A stretch of DNA of 64,000 nucleotides from Syncephalastrum monosporum B8922 (GCA_000697355.1 JNEN01001206.1:62001-126000); one strand, 5' to 3'. Shown: positions 23,101 to 36,197, counted from the stretch's first letter. The notes: generated from the sequence alone by a model not told the origin. Made by a program: numbers and translations.

Positions 23101-25420
23101 CTGCATATCAGAGGTATTAGTTTCAAGACGCCATTTACTCCCATAATCAAATGGAGTCGACCAGCACAGGGTCGTATATGGTTCGCAGTAAGGCATATAT
23201 TGATTAGAAACTGCAAGCTTGTTAGATCCAAATATAGCAAAATTATACGTGCCACTCAATTTTATGACCATTGTCAAGTCTCTAAATCGCATAAGTCATT
23301 GAGTATGTGAGTAAGTGTATCAATCGCTGTAAGTACAAGCGATCGAGGTATTACCATAGTGAATGAAAATGGTACTCAATTTGTGAGGTCAGAATAGGCT
23401 ATGTGCTATGTTGGCTGGTGACCTTGGTATTTTCTGACTAATGATGTACGTGCGAACAAACCAGTCCTCTTTTGAGCCATCGGTAGCCGTTGCGAAATGA
23501 TATTGACGGCCATTCAGACTATTCTGATTCGTTAACCAGCATTGAATAATCTGTGTCTTCGTTTAAAGCTCGAAAATTCATGCTTACCATATAGTTGCTA
23601 TTCTGGAGGCAGTAGTAGAATATGTTTCTATCCCAACTCATCCTATTTATTAATAAAATGCCATTCTTTGTATGATATCATTACAGTGGAAAGATACAGC
23701 AGCCTCAACTGCGAATGCTCCCTTCTTTAACAAGTTTGTATTTTTAATGCGACAGCTAGAGGTTCTGCTTTCACGTCTTCATCTGTTTCGATATAATATC
23801 ACGCGGATCAGTGAGGAGTATGGTGTTTCCCCTTAAAATGAATGGGATGCTGGGATCAGCGAACATAAATCCCAAAGTTTCCAGAATATGCGCATAAATA
23901 AACAGCCGTGGTAAAAAGGTGCCCCGAAAATATCCAAAAAAGGAACTCACACTTTTCTGGCGCCATCTCCACATTTTTTTTTCTGGTCCCCGCGCGACCC
24001 CCGACCTCGCCACATTTTCCAGGAACTTCTGTCGAAATGGAAGAGTTTTTCTACCCGAGGAATCGCTTCCATTTGTATTCCAAACTAATATGCAGCTTGT
24101 ATGGATCTTAAGGAGACTATCCATATTTTTCACAACTAGTAGATTTACGCCACCCAGACAATGCTATTTGTTACTGACTCCTATATGCAAAGTTAAAGCA
24201 TGAATGTTTCAAGCAGTGTCTTGATATTTTTCAATGCCTATCGTGGCTGTGAATTCTTCTGAAACATGCAGGTGTCATAAACTATCCTGATTTGGATAAT
24301 TATTGACACATTGCAGTATCGCTACTCCTATTTCCCTCACTACAGGAAAACACAATCATGTAGCAAGAAAGACGTATGAAAACCATAGCCACACGTGAGT
24401 AAAGTCAAAATAATAGACCTGGGCATGCATGGGTATCTTACCGCCTGCTATGATGTCATATTAGAAGGAATTATACTGTACGATCCATAGAATATAACAA
24501 GAAACTGACTGCAATACAAAATGTCTCTTTCTACCTCATTCAATAGACAAAATGTGTGATCCTCTTTTCCAGCGATAGAAAATCGGTTTATAAACTCGAT
24601 GCTTGAATTGCTGATGCTATGGACATTGGAGCTTACTCGAACAAGCGGATCATTTAGGAAAAGGACGGATCAGAAGCTGTGGAGCGGATCACGTGAAAAG
24701 AACAATTCTGCACTGCGCCAAGCTCAGTTGGCGGCAGCACTGTACAACAGTTGAGTTTACCTCGTGATGCGCAGACTCACATTGATGGCAACTTTTGACG
24801 TTGGCCCTGACAAGCATTTGTGTTCATGTGTGACAGAATCGTTGCGTAATGTATCAATGTGTCTGCTGTCAAAAGAACGTACATTTTCTTGGGACTATTT
24901 CTCAACCCAACCCACTTTCAAGTAGCTGAACGTCATCAGCCGCCACGAACGCCCTAAAAATAGGAAAGAGGTTGTGCCATACAGAATATTGTGGAGGTCG
25001 CCGTAAGGTTAAACTTAAACCATAATATTGTCCGAGAGTGGGGAGAATTTCTCAAACAATCATTGGTTTGTTGTGTCGAAGCACTACCGAAAGTAGGATA
25101 GCTACGATCTGGGATTAAGCGGGCATTGGCCGGGTAGTAAGCGGGATGAAACCCAGTGACGGACCGTCATTGACCAGCCAATGTCGCTAAAACTCACAAA
25201 TCCGATCTGTGTTGCCTCCAACATCACTAACTTTTTTTTACAGTAGCATCACTTTTGTGTCAGTTGTTTGTTGGAATAAACGAGAAACAAAAAATTGGTA
25301 CACCTTGTTTTGCGGGGAAGTTCTAAGACAATAAAAGCCCGGCTGTTTGCATCACTCTTTCATTTTTTCTTTCTGTTTCTCTACCCCTCCTGCCGTATTT
25401 TCTTTTTCCTTTCGGTGCGT
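20111..25420. other. Gene-poor tract, 5.3 kb
   Basis: No exon series could be built. It contains copy A of a dispersed repeat (about 21490-22875). A 64-codon minus-strand frame (23098-23292) has protein-like composition but no recognisable family. The last 170 bases form the promoter of the sugar transporter. Much of it looks like decayed sequence. Confidence 0.55.
21490..22875 (+). repeat. Dispersed repeat, copy A (interrupted)
   Basis: Shares collinear blocks with 50415-51060. Examples are CCGCAGTAAAG (21639) against CCGCAGCAAAG (50559), the AACGAAATATAGAAAA block (21876) against the block ending at 50820, ATCAATGTCTTTTC (21943) against ATCAATGTCCTTTTC (50872), and AAATGTAGCCCACGAAA (22831) against AAATGTAGTCCACGAAA (51013). 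Spacing between the first three anchors agrees to within about 10 bases. Between the last two, copy A is about 750 bases longer, so it carries an insertion, or copy B a deletion. No coding capacity is seen. Edges are approximate. Confidence 0.7.
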
Positions 25421-27354
25421 ATGTATAATATCTATAAACGCTATCGCGGCCATGACCTGGTCCTGGCGATCAACTTGGCCGCTGGCCTCAGCATTTTCTT
25501 CTTTGGTGTAAGTCGCATCGCCTTATCTTGTTTCATGCTGTTAGTGCTCACAACATCGCTTTTCGAACGGTTATAGTATGACCAGGGTGTCATGAGCGGT
25601 GTCAACATCTCACCCGACTACATATCCGTTATGGGTCTACATAACAGAGAGGCTTTACTCGGTGGTATCGTCGCCGTGTACTACGCTGGCACTCTGATCG
25701 GCGCATTAATGGGTGGCTGGATCGGTGACAAGATCGGACGGATAAAGACTGTCGTCGTGGGCTCAGTCATCGCCATCTTTGGTGCTATCCTGCAGACAGC
25801 GGCACAGAACGTTGCCTGGATGATCTGCTCCCGTATTATTACTGGTATTGGCACCGGCCATCTGTGAGTTGAATGTTTCCCACTGTGATTTAGCTCATGA
25901 TACTGACTTTCCACGTAAAAGAAATGCTATTGTACCTGTTTGGAGCGCTGAAACTTCTCACCATACATCGCGTGGCATGTTTATTGCCATGGAGTTCACT
26001 CTTAATATTTTCGGTGTCGTTGTAGCGGTAAGGAGGAAGATAAAAGAGGGAGGTCTATGTGTTAGGGGCAAAAAGTGGCTGATAAAGTATCTTATCTTGT
26101 TTAGTATTGGCTTGATTATGGTATGAGCTTCACGGAAGGCGGTATACGCTGGCGTTTCCCCATTGCCTTTCAATTGGTTCCCTTGATTTTCCTTGCAGTT
26201 GGAATCAACTTCTTCCCCGAGTCTCCACGTTGGTTGGTCAAAGTGGGGCGTCACGAGCATGCCCTCGAAATCTTGACTGCCCTCCGTGGTGAAGGCGACG
26301 CTGAACATCCAGAGGTGCAGCGCGAGTTTCAGCAAATCCAAGATGCCGTGGAAATGGAGTCTGAAGAGGGTGAACAAGGTTACCTGGAGATGCTCTTCAA
26401 AAAGGACAAACTCAATATCTCCCGTCGTGTCCATCTTTCAATATGGCTACAAATTGTTCAGGAGCTTGCAGGCATCGGAGTGGTACGTGCATGCTTATGC
26501 AGGAAACCAATAGGCTTGCGCGGCTTACGTCTTGTTTTACTATACAGATTACCGTTTACGCTCCAACTGTCTTCAGCACTGCTGGATTCTCGGAGCAAAC
26601 ATCACAATTGCTATCCGGCTTAAACAACATTTGGTACATGTTTGCGACGCTTGTGAACGTCTTCACCATTGACCGGATTGGACGCCGGATGACTTTATTT
26701 TATGGTGCTGCACTACAGGGAATATGCTTGCTGCTCGTTGGTATCCTTACCAAACCGGACCTTATGGAGCGTGATCGACTTGGTTACGGTATCGCTGCCA
26801 CTGTTTTTACATTCGGCTACACGGGCTTCTTTGGTATGACATGGTTAGCTGTCCCATGGCTGTATCCTGTAAGTGTTCTTTATACCAGCGCGCTGTTGTG
26901 GATCTATCCTCATCCTGCTTCCTCCAATTAGGTCGAGATTTATCCCACGAAAGTGCGTGCACGTGGTGGCGCCTGGAGTGTAGTAGGCTGGTCTGTTGGC
27001 AACGCTCTTATTATGGAGATCACGCCTCCTATGATCGCAGGCATCGGCTGGGCCACATTTGTTCTCTTTGCCGGTCTCAACTTCTTGGCGATTCCCTTTG
27101 TGTGGGCCTTTTACCCCGAGACAAGCAACAAGACGCTCGAGGAGCTGGATATTGTATTCTCGACAAAGTCCTGCCTGGTTTGGAAGGCCGAGAAGGAACT
27201 CGAACGGCTGCGTGCCGAAGGTGGCGATGCTGCCATTCGCAGCGCCGCAGCATCTCTTGCCTCAGCGGGTGGTGCTATCCATACCGAAAAGAAAAACGAT
27301 GTGGATGATAGCTCGGCAATGCCTGTCACTGAGGAGAAGACTGAAAAATCCTAA
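25421..27354 (+). CDS. MFS sugar transporter (sugar porter family)
   Basis: Six exons give about 520 residues with twelve predicted membrane helices. Sugar-porter signatures are complete: YDQGVMSG after helix 1, GDKIGR between helices 2 and 3, PESPRWL before the central loop, DRIGRR between helices 8 and 9, VEIYPTKVRARG after helix 10, and PETSNKTLEELD at the end of helix 12. The ATG at 25421 follows a C/T-rich leader. The C-terminal tail is long and charged. It would import hexoses or a related sugar across the plasma membrane; substrate cannot be told. Introns lie after FFFG, TGHL, VVVA, GIGV and WLYP codons. The quinone oxidoreductase gene starts 207 bases downstream on the same strand. 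Confidence 0.9.
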
Positions 27355-27561
27355 TCTCCCGCTTCCGCCTTTTGCGTTAGACATATTTGATACCAGCTTT
27401 CTTTGTGCTTTTTTCACTCTCCATAATTCTTTTTTTACTGTATGTAGATGTATTCGTAAGATGAACAATCGATTATTTTTGGCAGCCGACACGGCATTAC
27501 TAATTGGACGCGCTTGTCGGCAGTATAAATAACTTCGCTTTTTCTTTCCGTTTTCTTTAAC

Positions 27562-29067
27562 ATGGCTAATATGCGTGCTGTTCTCGTCAAGCAACCAGGC
27601 AAGCTTGGTCTTTCTTGTATATACCCCAACTAGAAGCTAACGCGTCTTCTATCGCAAGGTGATGCACACCAACTTTACATCGGCGAGACCTCCAAGCCCA
27701 CTCCCAAGGAATCGCAGATTCTCGTTAAGGTTAGTTAAAACATCGCAAACGTGGCCATGCTTTCAACAGACACGCGTCGTTCTAGGTCAAATGCTTCTGT
27801 CTGAACCGCATGGACATCAATCAACGCCAAGGTTTCTATCCACCGCCACCCGGCGCGAGCGAAATCATTGGTGTCGAGGTTTCAGGCGTCGTCGAAGAAG
27901 TTGGCAGCCAAGGTAGTGGATGCTAAGGGTAGATAATGACGCATGCCTTGACACATACTTAATTTCTTTACAGTGACCAAGTTCAAGCCTGGTGACGCTG
28001 TCTTTGGTTTGATGGGCGGAGGCGGATATGCTGAAGTAAGTTTGCTTAAGCCGTCGGCTTAGAAATCAAAGTGATGCTAACCGGGTAAATAGTACGCCGT
28101 CATGGATGAAGCGCTGGCTATTATCAAGCCCGACAGCTTGTCCTTCGAGCAAGCAGCAGCGATCCCAGAAACTTGGTTCACTGCTTACCAAGCACTTTTC
28201 TTTGTTGCGGGACTGAAGGAAGGCGAGGATGTCCTCATCCACGCCGGCGCTTCGGGTGTTGGCATTGCGGCCATTCAACTCGCAAAGGTTGCTGGCGCGT
28301 AAGTCATGAGTAGCACCACTGCACATGCATAAGAGAAATTCTTACCTATTGTGATTAACCGTACAGGAGACATATTTATGTCACCGCTGGTTCCGACGAC
28401 AAGATTGCCTTCTGCGAGAAACTTGGTGCCACGCGTGGAATTAACTACAAGTCAAACGACTGGGCTGAAGAGGTACAGCATCAGATTATGCAGCTTTCTG
28501 TTTCTAAAACCATGTCGTTCAGATTGCCAAAGAGACGAACAACCGGGGCGTGGATGTGATCATCGACTTCATCGGCAAGGATTACTTCAATAAGAATATC
28601 AACACGCTCGCGGTCGATGGTCGCATGGTGCTGCTTGCCTTCTTGTCTGGTAAGTAATGCTAGATCATGGGAGTCAGCACTTTAGTAATTCTTGATACGT
28701 TCTTTTCACAGGTTTCATCGTCGATAATGTGAACATTGTCCCGCTCCTCAAAAAGCGCTTGCGCGTAAGTACAGAGCACTGACACTCCTCTGTGGGAAAT
28801 AAGCAGATGGGTCGCTAACGACGGGGTGCATTGAAAAAAAAAATGTAGATCGAAGGTTCTGCTCTGCGTAGTCGCTCGCTCGAATATCAGTCGCGTCTTC
28901 GTGACGCGGTGTGGAAGAACGTGATCTGCGACCACCTGGGCAAAGGCGATGGCAAGTACCAGCTATTCATCGACAAAGAATATGACTGGAAGAACATTGT
29001 CGATGCTCATCTTTGCATGGAGAGCAACCAAACCATGGGCAAAATCGTTTGCAAAGTGACAGAATAA
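27562..29067 (+). CDS. NADPH quinone oxidoreductase, PIG3-like (zinc-free medium-chain reductase)
   Basis: Nine exons give about 330 residues. The N-terminus [19 protein letters not shown] and the [16 protein letters not shown] segment match the PIG3/TP53I3 quinone oxidoreductase group. The nucleotide fold carries [16 protein letters not shown]. The cysteines that bind catalytic zinc in alcohol dehydrogenases are absent, as expected for quinone reductases. The ending KIVCKVTE also fits. The first intron starts GC instead of GT (27599). The TAA stop at 29065-29067 lies 35 bases from the end of the convergent ribosomal protein gene. It probably reduces quinones or related carbonyls with NADPH in the cytosol. 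Confidence 0.87.
27599..27658 (+). other. GC-AG intron
   Basis: Exon 1 (27562-27598) ends CCAG and is followed by GCAAGC; the acceptor is CGCAAG at 27653-27658. Removing 60 bases gives [13 protein letters not shown], the expected family start. No GT donor nearby keeps the frame. GC-AG introns are a known minor class with this AG|GCAAG consensus. Confidence 0.75.
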
Positions 29068-29102
29068 AGAATCAAGAGAGCATGTTGTTCTTTATTAATA
29101 TT

Positions 29103-29812
29103 TTATTTCTCCTAATGAGAGCACGGTGCATTAGTTGACTTGCTCACTACTGAGGTAGCTAAAAATCAAAAACTTACAGGAATCTCAACCTCGCCAGCAT
29201 CGATGGCCTTGCAGAGGTCGCGGGGGTTCTGACCGTCAACGGTGCAGCCAACGGACTGAGCAGTGCCGAGGATCTCCTTGACGGTGCCGGACAGCTCGCG
29301 GGCGAACGACTTGTAGCGCATAGTGCGGGCAATCTCGATAACGTCATCGAGGGAAATGTTGCCGGTGTGCTTAACGTTCTTATCCTTCTTGCGGTCACGC
29401 GGGGGCTCCTTAAGAGCCTTGATAACCAGCGACGAGGCAGAGGGAACAACAGCAACCTTGGCCTGACGGTTCTGGATCGTCAGCTGGACGGTGACGCGGA
29501 GACCCTTCCATTCCTTAGTGCCCTTTTGAATGTCCTCACCGACCTTCTTGGGCGACAGACCAAGAGGACCGATCTTAGGAGCTATTTTCCAGACAAAGTA
29601 AATATCAAGCGTGCACGACTTCGTCATTCGATGCTGAATTAGCTAATTACCCAGGGCAGAGGAGGCAGCCAGCTCACCACCTGTTGAATTAGAAAAGGAC
29701 AGACAAGAAGGATCGTTAAAAAAGAGTCAATGGGTGGGTGGGAGACAGCAAACATACCGGTGGCACGAAGATAGATAATCTTCACCTCATTAGGATCGAA
29801 CTTCGGAGGCAT
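29103..29812 (-). CDS. RPL12: 60S ribosomal protein L12 (uL11)
   Basis: Four exons (29812-29758, 29680-29651, 29581-29178, 29111-29103) give 165 residues, the length of yeast and human L12. It starts [20 protein letters not shown] and carries [31 protein letters not shown] and [12 protein letters not shown], all typical of the protein at the base of the ribosomal P stalk. Reading through the third exon would end VSF at a TGA inside a GTAAGT intron. Splicing to a nine-base terminal exon (GAG AAA TAA), with a CTAAT branch point, gives an IPEK ending. The gene is intron-rich near its start, as usual for ribosomal protein genes, and faces the quinone reductase tail-to-tail. Confidence 0.95.
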
Positions 29813-31348
29813 CTGAATACAATGTTAGAGGTTGGGTGGACGGATGGATGGGTGGATGGATGGATGGTGCCCATTTACCTTGAGTGGTGATGAAAAGAGG
29901 CCGGACAATACTTCAAAGAAGCTCCCATTTTAGGGAATTTGCCTATTGAAAGGCCGCACACAAATACTATCGCAGTAAAGAGGTCCTTCCCTGTTCTGAC
30001 GTGACCAGCTTTGCTGCCTCCATGTTGCAAGAAGTCTGTATCAGGATACATTTTTAAGAGCGAGTTATCATACTTAGCTCGGATATTGATGGAGTACATC
30101 CACGATGTGCTAATATAAGGGATGAAAACGATAGCAATCATGTTTGCGGTAATGTTGCCCTTGCCCTTTATCGTTGTCGATGGGCTGCAAAGACATGTGC
30201 CAAGGCTTACCAAATATTGTCGATGACAGCACGGAAAACAGAAATATGCTTTGTAATAAATTTTGCGTGCTGTGCCATACGACACCTGTTAACCATCATT
30301 ATCCGCGCGCGAAAGAGATGCCTTATTCTGTGATAGATCAACAATAATATGGTGACTATGAGCTACCGCATCACAGCCTCCCCATAGTGAAAGTTCGTGA
30401 TTGACCTGAAAAGGGAGGTGATTAGCCAAGAGTGAGGTACAAAATCATAGCAGAGATAGCGGACGCATAGGTTATACAATACGCAGACACATGACTGGGA
30501 TACACCTAGGGAATGGTTGGCTGGTTACGGAAAGAGATGTCACATTAGAGAAACCTGAGGGTTGGGGATTACCAATGTTTTGCGGAAAGCTTTGGTTCCA
30601 CTGCGGTAGCCTACAGCGAGCTGTTACTTATCTCTGTATCATGCATAGCTCGTCGTTGCCTTATAGATTTCAGACGTGTGGGTGCCCGTAACTCATAGAG
30701 CTATTCTTAAAAAGCATATTCTGGATGCTAACATAATACTGCTTCCATGGCTGAGTATCGCCAGGAATTGCAGTCTTCTTTTTTGTAAAATTCTGGCCCA
30801 ATGGAAGAGGTTTTCATCATACCTGATACAACACAATTATTGGCCCAAAGAATTTGGAGGACAAGGTACATGTAGATGACAAAACAAATCAATGGTACGC
30901 GCATTTCTGTAGTAGAGTTTTATCTCACCCGAGGCCCGTTCTACGTTGGGGGAGAGGAAAACGGTGGCATTAAGTGGATATATTTCTTGCATTTACACTA
31001 CACTCTTTTTACAATCGTGCCCAACACACACACATATATATATACGCGTTGGAACATTGCTATCCATAAGAGCGGTATGGAGTGCTAGATAAAAAAAAAA
31101 GAGCAGGAAAGCAGTACATGGGTTGGGCTCAGAGATACAAAAATATCAACGCCAATATATTAGGTGGAGCGGAGAAGATGTGAGGGAAAAAAGACAGACG
31201 AGAGACAGACAGGCAGAAGTACCGCATTTGGGAGAGTCGTGACGCGACCCAAGGTTTTACTTCAGCTTTAGCTAACGTTTCTTCTTCACTTCACTTTCAT
31301 ACAATATTCTACTCGGTTGAGTGAACGAGAGTTTCGAGAGTGCCTCTG
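29813..31348. other. Intergenic, 1.5 kb, with a GGAT-type repeat
   Basis: Divergent space between RPL12 and RICTOR. Near 29835-29871 there are imperfect GGATGGAT/GGGTGGAT units just upstream of RPL12. A minus-strand open frame at 29875-30285 begins at a GTG, has no recognisable family and is not supported. The last 90 bases form the leader of RICTOR. Confidence 0.55.
29835..29871. repeat. Short tandem repeat (GGAT-type)
   Basis: Imperfect 4-base units (GGTGGACGGATGGATGGGTG and on) just upstream of the RPL12 start codon. Confidence 0.7.
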
Positions 31349-34300
31349 ATGTGTCCTTCTCCATCACCTGACTCTGGTTCTTCTTCCGCCTTGCAGCACT
31401 CGTACGCGATGGACAACACTCTGTCTGCCTTGGCTCCTCCACCGCCCCCTCCTCCACCTCCACCTCCTGCTCTTCCCGAGAAACGTACATCCAAAATCCT
31501 GCGTCAGGTAATCGGCTCATTCTGCCCAATTCCAACTCATCCTAATCTCTTTCTCCAGCTCGATGACCTTTTGCAGAAATACGACAAGGAGAACAAAATG
31601 AAGTTAGGCGTAGAGAACATGCTCGAGGTCTACCTCAAGGACAAAAAACGCACCAAAGACCTCGAAGCTCAGCTGGACACATACAATACTACCATTAACG
31701 ACATTGCTAAGCGCATCGAGTACATTCGCACCAACGCAGGTACTATTCTCTATTGTGCTATATGTGGTATTCTGTATAACCTTATGTTGTCTTTTTATAG
31801 GAGCTCTGGGCCCAGACATATCCAAACGCCTAAAGGAGCACAACTACACTGGCAACACATCCCTTTTCTCAGCTACCGCCTTACCGACCATCACTTCTCG
31901 CTCACGCACAAAGCCACGTTCGAACAGTTCTCCTAATATCAAAGGCAAACAAAAGGCTTCGCACGAAAGTATATCTTTCCCTGATGACGGTATGCAGCCG
32001 CTATATCTTCTTTACATCGTATCATATCCATGTCCATATCCTCATCCATCATCCATCATCCACAGATGCATGGCCTATCAGCAAACGGATAAATCACATC
32101 ATCACTCAGCTACGCATTGATGAGTGGAGAGAAGCGGAACCAGGCGCTTCTGGCGAGGCCAACGCACTTAAAGAATCCAAGCTGGAAAAGCTCAATACCC
32201 TTTTGCGCATCCTAAAGAATACAGCTGATATTGATAACCATTATCCAAAGAAGAAAATCGCGATCAGGTTAGCCAATCATCCTTGACTTGATACGACCGG
32301 CCAACCGATGCACCCTTTCTTTATAGCTTGCGGCAATGTATCACAAGCCCCAACCTGGAGATTCGCGTTATGGGACTTCGCACGCTTCGTCATTTGGTGG
32401 AATGTCCAGACGACGTCGAACTCATAGCATCTCTGCAGATCGATATATTTATCGTAAGGTACGAGAATGTCATAAAACATGAGCTGGATGTGTCACTCAT
32501 CTTGGTTCCATTAGAGCCTTGGCACGAGAAGGCAGCGCCAATGAGCCTGAGTGCGAACAGACTCTGAAACTCGTTCGGGCATTTATCGAATATGGTGGTC
32601 TGAAATATATTAATCAAGGTATCGTCCGCGCTGTTGTTGCCATTGCGGAGCAGATGGATAATCGGCTACGCAACGTGTCCCTGGAGACATTGGCTGAGCT
32701 AGGTAAACACGGCAAACGGCTCTCATCACCTCTTGCTAATAATCATGCATTTGTTTTGCAGCCATTCTCGATATTGGATTAACGGTGCGATCAGGCGGAG
32801 TGCGCGTATTAATGCAGGCGCTCTTGGACGGGCAATTGAATATGGCTGAGGTCTTGGTACACGCTTTAGTCTACGTCTTGGATACGCCTGGACGTCGGTG
32901 CCACCTCCGACCTGGCGTTGACCTCGAGATGATTATCGCACCTTTTACCGAGTCTGGTAAAGGAACCAATTACGAGGAGCGCCTGAAAAATAGTGCACGC
33001 GTCGTGACCATCTTACTCAAAACATGGCCCGGCGTCTTTTGCATGTGTGCAAACAATTTGCGCGCCGCGCGGTCTGTTGTGCAAGCGCTTCGTAACCCGG
33101 CGCCGGAAACAAAGGTAAATGGGGTGTATGGAGGTGGGGGCGGAATTGTCAACTATCATCAGAACTGACGAAGTCTCTTCCTGTCCTTTTTAGAAAATTG
33201 CCCTCGATATGTTTTTTGACGTATTTCGCGTGAAGCTCCCCAAAGACTACAACAATTTTTTGTCTGGCCGGCAGCATACCGTCCAAGTAGCACCGTCGAC
33301 GAGCGATGGCGATAAGCCAGGGGTCGGAAGGGCTAGCCCAGCTCTTAACAATACAATCACGCTGAATGATACGCTCAACGATACCGGTTTCGAAACAGGC
33401 GTTCGCTTAGCAGGCAGCAATGCGGGACTACTAAAGATGCTGGATCACCATTTATGTGTGATTCTTATCATATTCATTGATGCCGATATCCTAATGGCGC
33501 TAATCGACATGGTCAAGTCAGATGAGGTGTACATATCGCGGAAGGCTACCTTGTTGATCGGCGAGATCTTGCAGCTTTCGACACGCTTGCTGCCTATCAT
33601 GATGGGAATTCAGGTCCAGTCGCTGCCAAAACTGTTTGCCCTCGCATCCAACTTTGAAGACGAGCAAGTGCGTCATAATGCCACAACCGCACTCGCTCAC
33701 ATTGACCGCCTGACCCGTGCTCGCTCCCGCTATGCCGCACCCGCTGCAACCGCAACCAAAGGCACAACACTCCGCGCACAGGAAAAAGTACATGAAGTCA
33801 AGCTCAAGATTGGCTATGCTATCGACGACACCCATTTCCGTCAACTCCTCATGGATACCCAGGTGCTCAACACCAAAGACTACACAAAGTGGAGTTGGGA
33901 AAGCATTTCTGAACTCTTGCAAGGGCCGCTGCTCAATCCACGACGACTTGACGAAGCGATGCGGGGCAAGAAATTCATAAAACGCCTCTTGGCGTTCTAT
34001 CGCCCCTTTTCTCACCGGTTCTCCGACATCAACGCCACCAAGGCGAACGTGTCGCGCTATGTACGGACCGGATGCACACTTATTACCGCGTTATTAAGTA
34101 ACCCCGACGGTGTGCGCTACCTCAGCGAGAACAAGCTGCTGGGCCAGATTGCCGAAGCCTTAAGCGAAGTGGATCCGCTCAAGAGTGGTGATGCCGAGGC
34201 CGAACCCATTTTCTCCATGGAACGTATGGACACGACTTTGAGCGGTGGATACTTTACGCTTTTGGGCACATTTAGCAAGAACAAGGAAGGTGTACGGATC

Positions 34301-36197
34301 TTGGAGAAGTTCAAGATCTTTAGTCTGTTTTACGAGCTATCAGAGCTGCGAAACCGAGATGATCTTAAAGTCGCCATGGTAACTAACCTCGACTATGCCC
34401 TCGATGGTCACCCACGGGTGCTACTTTCCAAGATAATGACATCCGGCTACAACCCGATCCGCCTATTCGCCACACAGTATCTGGGAGTTATTATGCGGCG
34501 GTCCGAGCGCGAGTACAACGACTGGATCATCCGACTATTACTGACACAATTATACGATACCCACTTGGAGGTCTGCCAAGTTGCGGTCAGCCTCCTCGAT
34601 GAGGCCTGTGAGAAGCAGGCGAACTTGGAACTCCTTGTCAAATATCGTCCTAGTTTGGGACACCTGGGTGAGATCGGTAACCCTCTACTTCTTCGGTAAA
34701 AAAATGGAAATGCGTAGCGAATTTCGCGAGACTTACGACAACAATAGATTTTTATCAACCTCCACCGGTTTCCGGTATCTGTACGATCTCGGCTACGTAC
34801 AGAAAGAGATGGACGATTGGTTTGAGGTAAGTAAATATCGCTCCAGCAAAAGTGGGCACTAACTTTTGTTCCCACAGTTCCGGAATCAACAATATGTAAC
34901 TCAACTGGAGCTATCACTCGCGCGTGCACTGGCCAATACAACCGATCGGAAAGATACGAATCCGTTCGAGGAGCGCGTCGATAACGAGAACAATTATGAA
35001 GCCTTGTAAGTCAAAAAACCTGGGAGTTGGAGTTTGTCTCGAAACTTACATCGAATCCAGGCAACCTGGAGATGGTCTCTCGCCACCTCACTTTTATGGC
35101 GAGTTGACTAAAACTGAAGAAGGCTGCCAACTCCTCCGTGATAAGGGTCATTTCCAACTCTTTGTGCAGTATATTCGGTCTTATTCACTGGACAATCAAG
35201 ACATCGATGCACTGCAGCAGCTCAAGGCTGTCCTTTGGGCCGTAGGCAATATTGGTGCAACCAGAAACGGTCTGCCGTTTCTGGAGGACGAAGATGTCGT
35301 GAAGGACATTGTCCACATGGCAGAAAACAGCAATATTCTATCTTTGAAGGGGTAAATATCTGAGGGTCCATATTTTATGCTTCGTATGAATTAACTACCT
35401 TGTAGCACTTGTTATTATGTACTGGGTCTGGTGGCCAAGACACGGCAAGGTATCGAGCTTTTGGGTGAACTCGGCTGGGAGGGTGTTGAGTGCCCCAACG
35501 GCAGGGCAGAAGGCCTATGTGTTCCCCTCAACATGCGCAACTTCCTCGCAATACGTGACTGGAAATACACCGCCTCGCTGTCTGATCCACCACGAATATC
35601 TGCGGCGATTACGAGGGACCCTGTTGCGGTTGATATCTTACGTCATATCGGTGATATGAGTAATCATATTCTCTCAGGTGAAGCAATCAAGCAATTGGCA
35701 AAGTAAGAAGAGAATTTCATAAAATCGTGCGCCAGAAACTCATGCTTTGTTATCGTTATAGGATCCGGTACCGCCACCCGGAGCATTTTCGACGTGTGGA
35801 CGTGTTTTACGCTGTGTGTCAGTATATGGGTAGCTATCACTTTCGGCTGCCTTCGCGCAAGTACATCCTAGATTTCTTTGAGATGCGCTTTGATCCGTCT
35901 CTACTACAGCAGCTGGATACCCTAGTGGAGAAAGAGTTCTTACTGCAGCAACAACAGCAGGCATCGCCTTCTCAACACGACCTTCAAGAGAGTACTAGCA
36001 GCAGTCATGGTAATAACAAGGAAAAGGACACGGATGAGCTGCATGAGGCTGCTGATGCATCGGCAAGCGTACCCTCCACTGGAAGCGAGCACCATGTCGA
36101 TACGACCCCTATACCTTTACCCCCACCTCCACCAAACATTACAGGGCTGGCACCCGAACGTCTCGAGCCGATTTGTCGCAGTGTCGGCTTTATGTAA
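31349..36197 (+). CDS. TORC2 subunit RICTOR (Ste20/Avo3 homologue)
   Basis: Thirteen exons join in phase into about 1,370 residues. The N-terminus is Pro-rich (an 11-proline run) and is followed by a coiled coil. A long helical-repeat body follows (LRQCITSPNLEIRVMGLRTL, LVRAFIEYGGL, LKNSARVVTILLKTW). The most diagnostic segment is IGNPLLLRFLSTSTGFRYL, then YVQKEMDDWF, as in the RICTOR V/N-terminal repeat modules. The phase-2 donor inside the LLR codon at 34695 is needed to read it. The C-terminal part includes GTCYYVLGLVAKTRQG and ends in a Q-rich and Pro-rich tail (TAA at 36195-36197). RICTOR scaffolds TOR complex 2, which controls AGC kinases, actin and membrane stress. The ATG at 31349 is the first in frame; another ATG lies 20 codons downstream. 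Confidence 0.92.

Noticed and set aside
29875..30285. 136-codon minus-strand frame upstream of RPL12
   Set aside because: Begins at GTG, no recognised family and no leader; could be a decayed piece but nothing supports expression.
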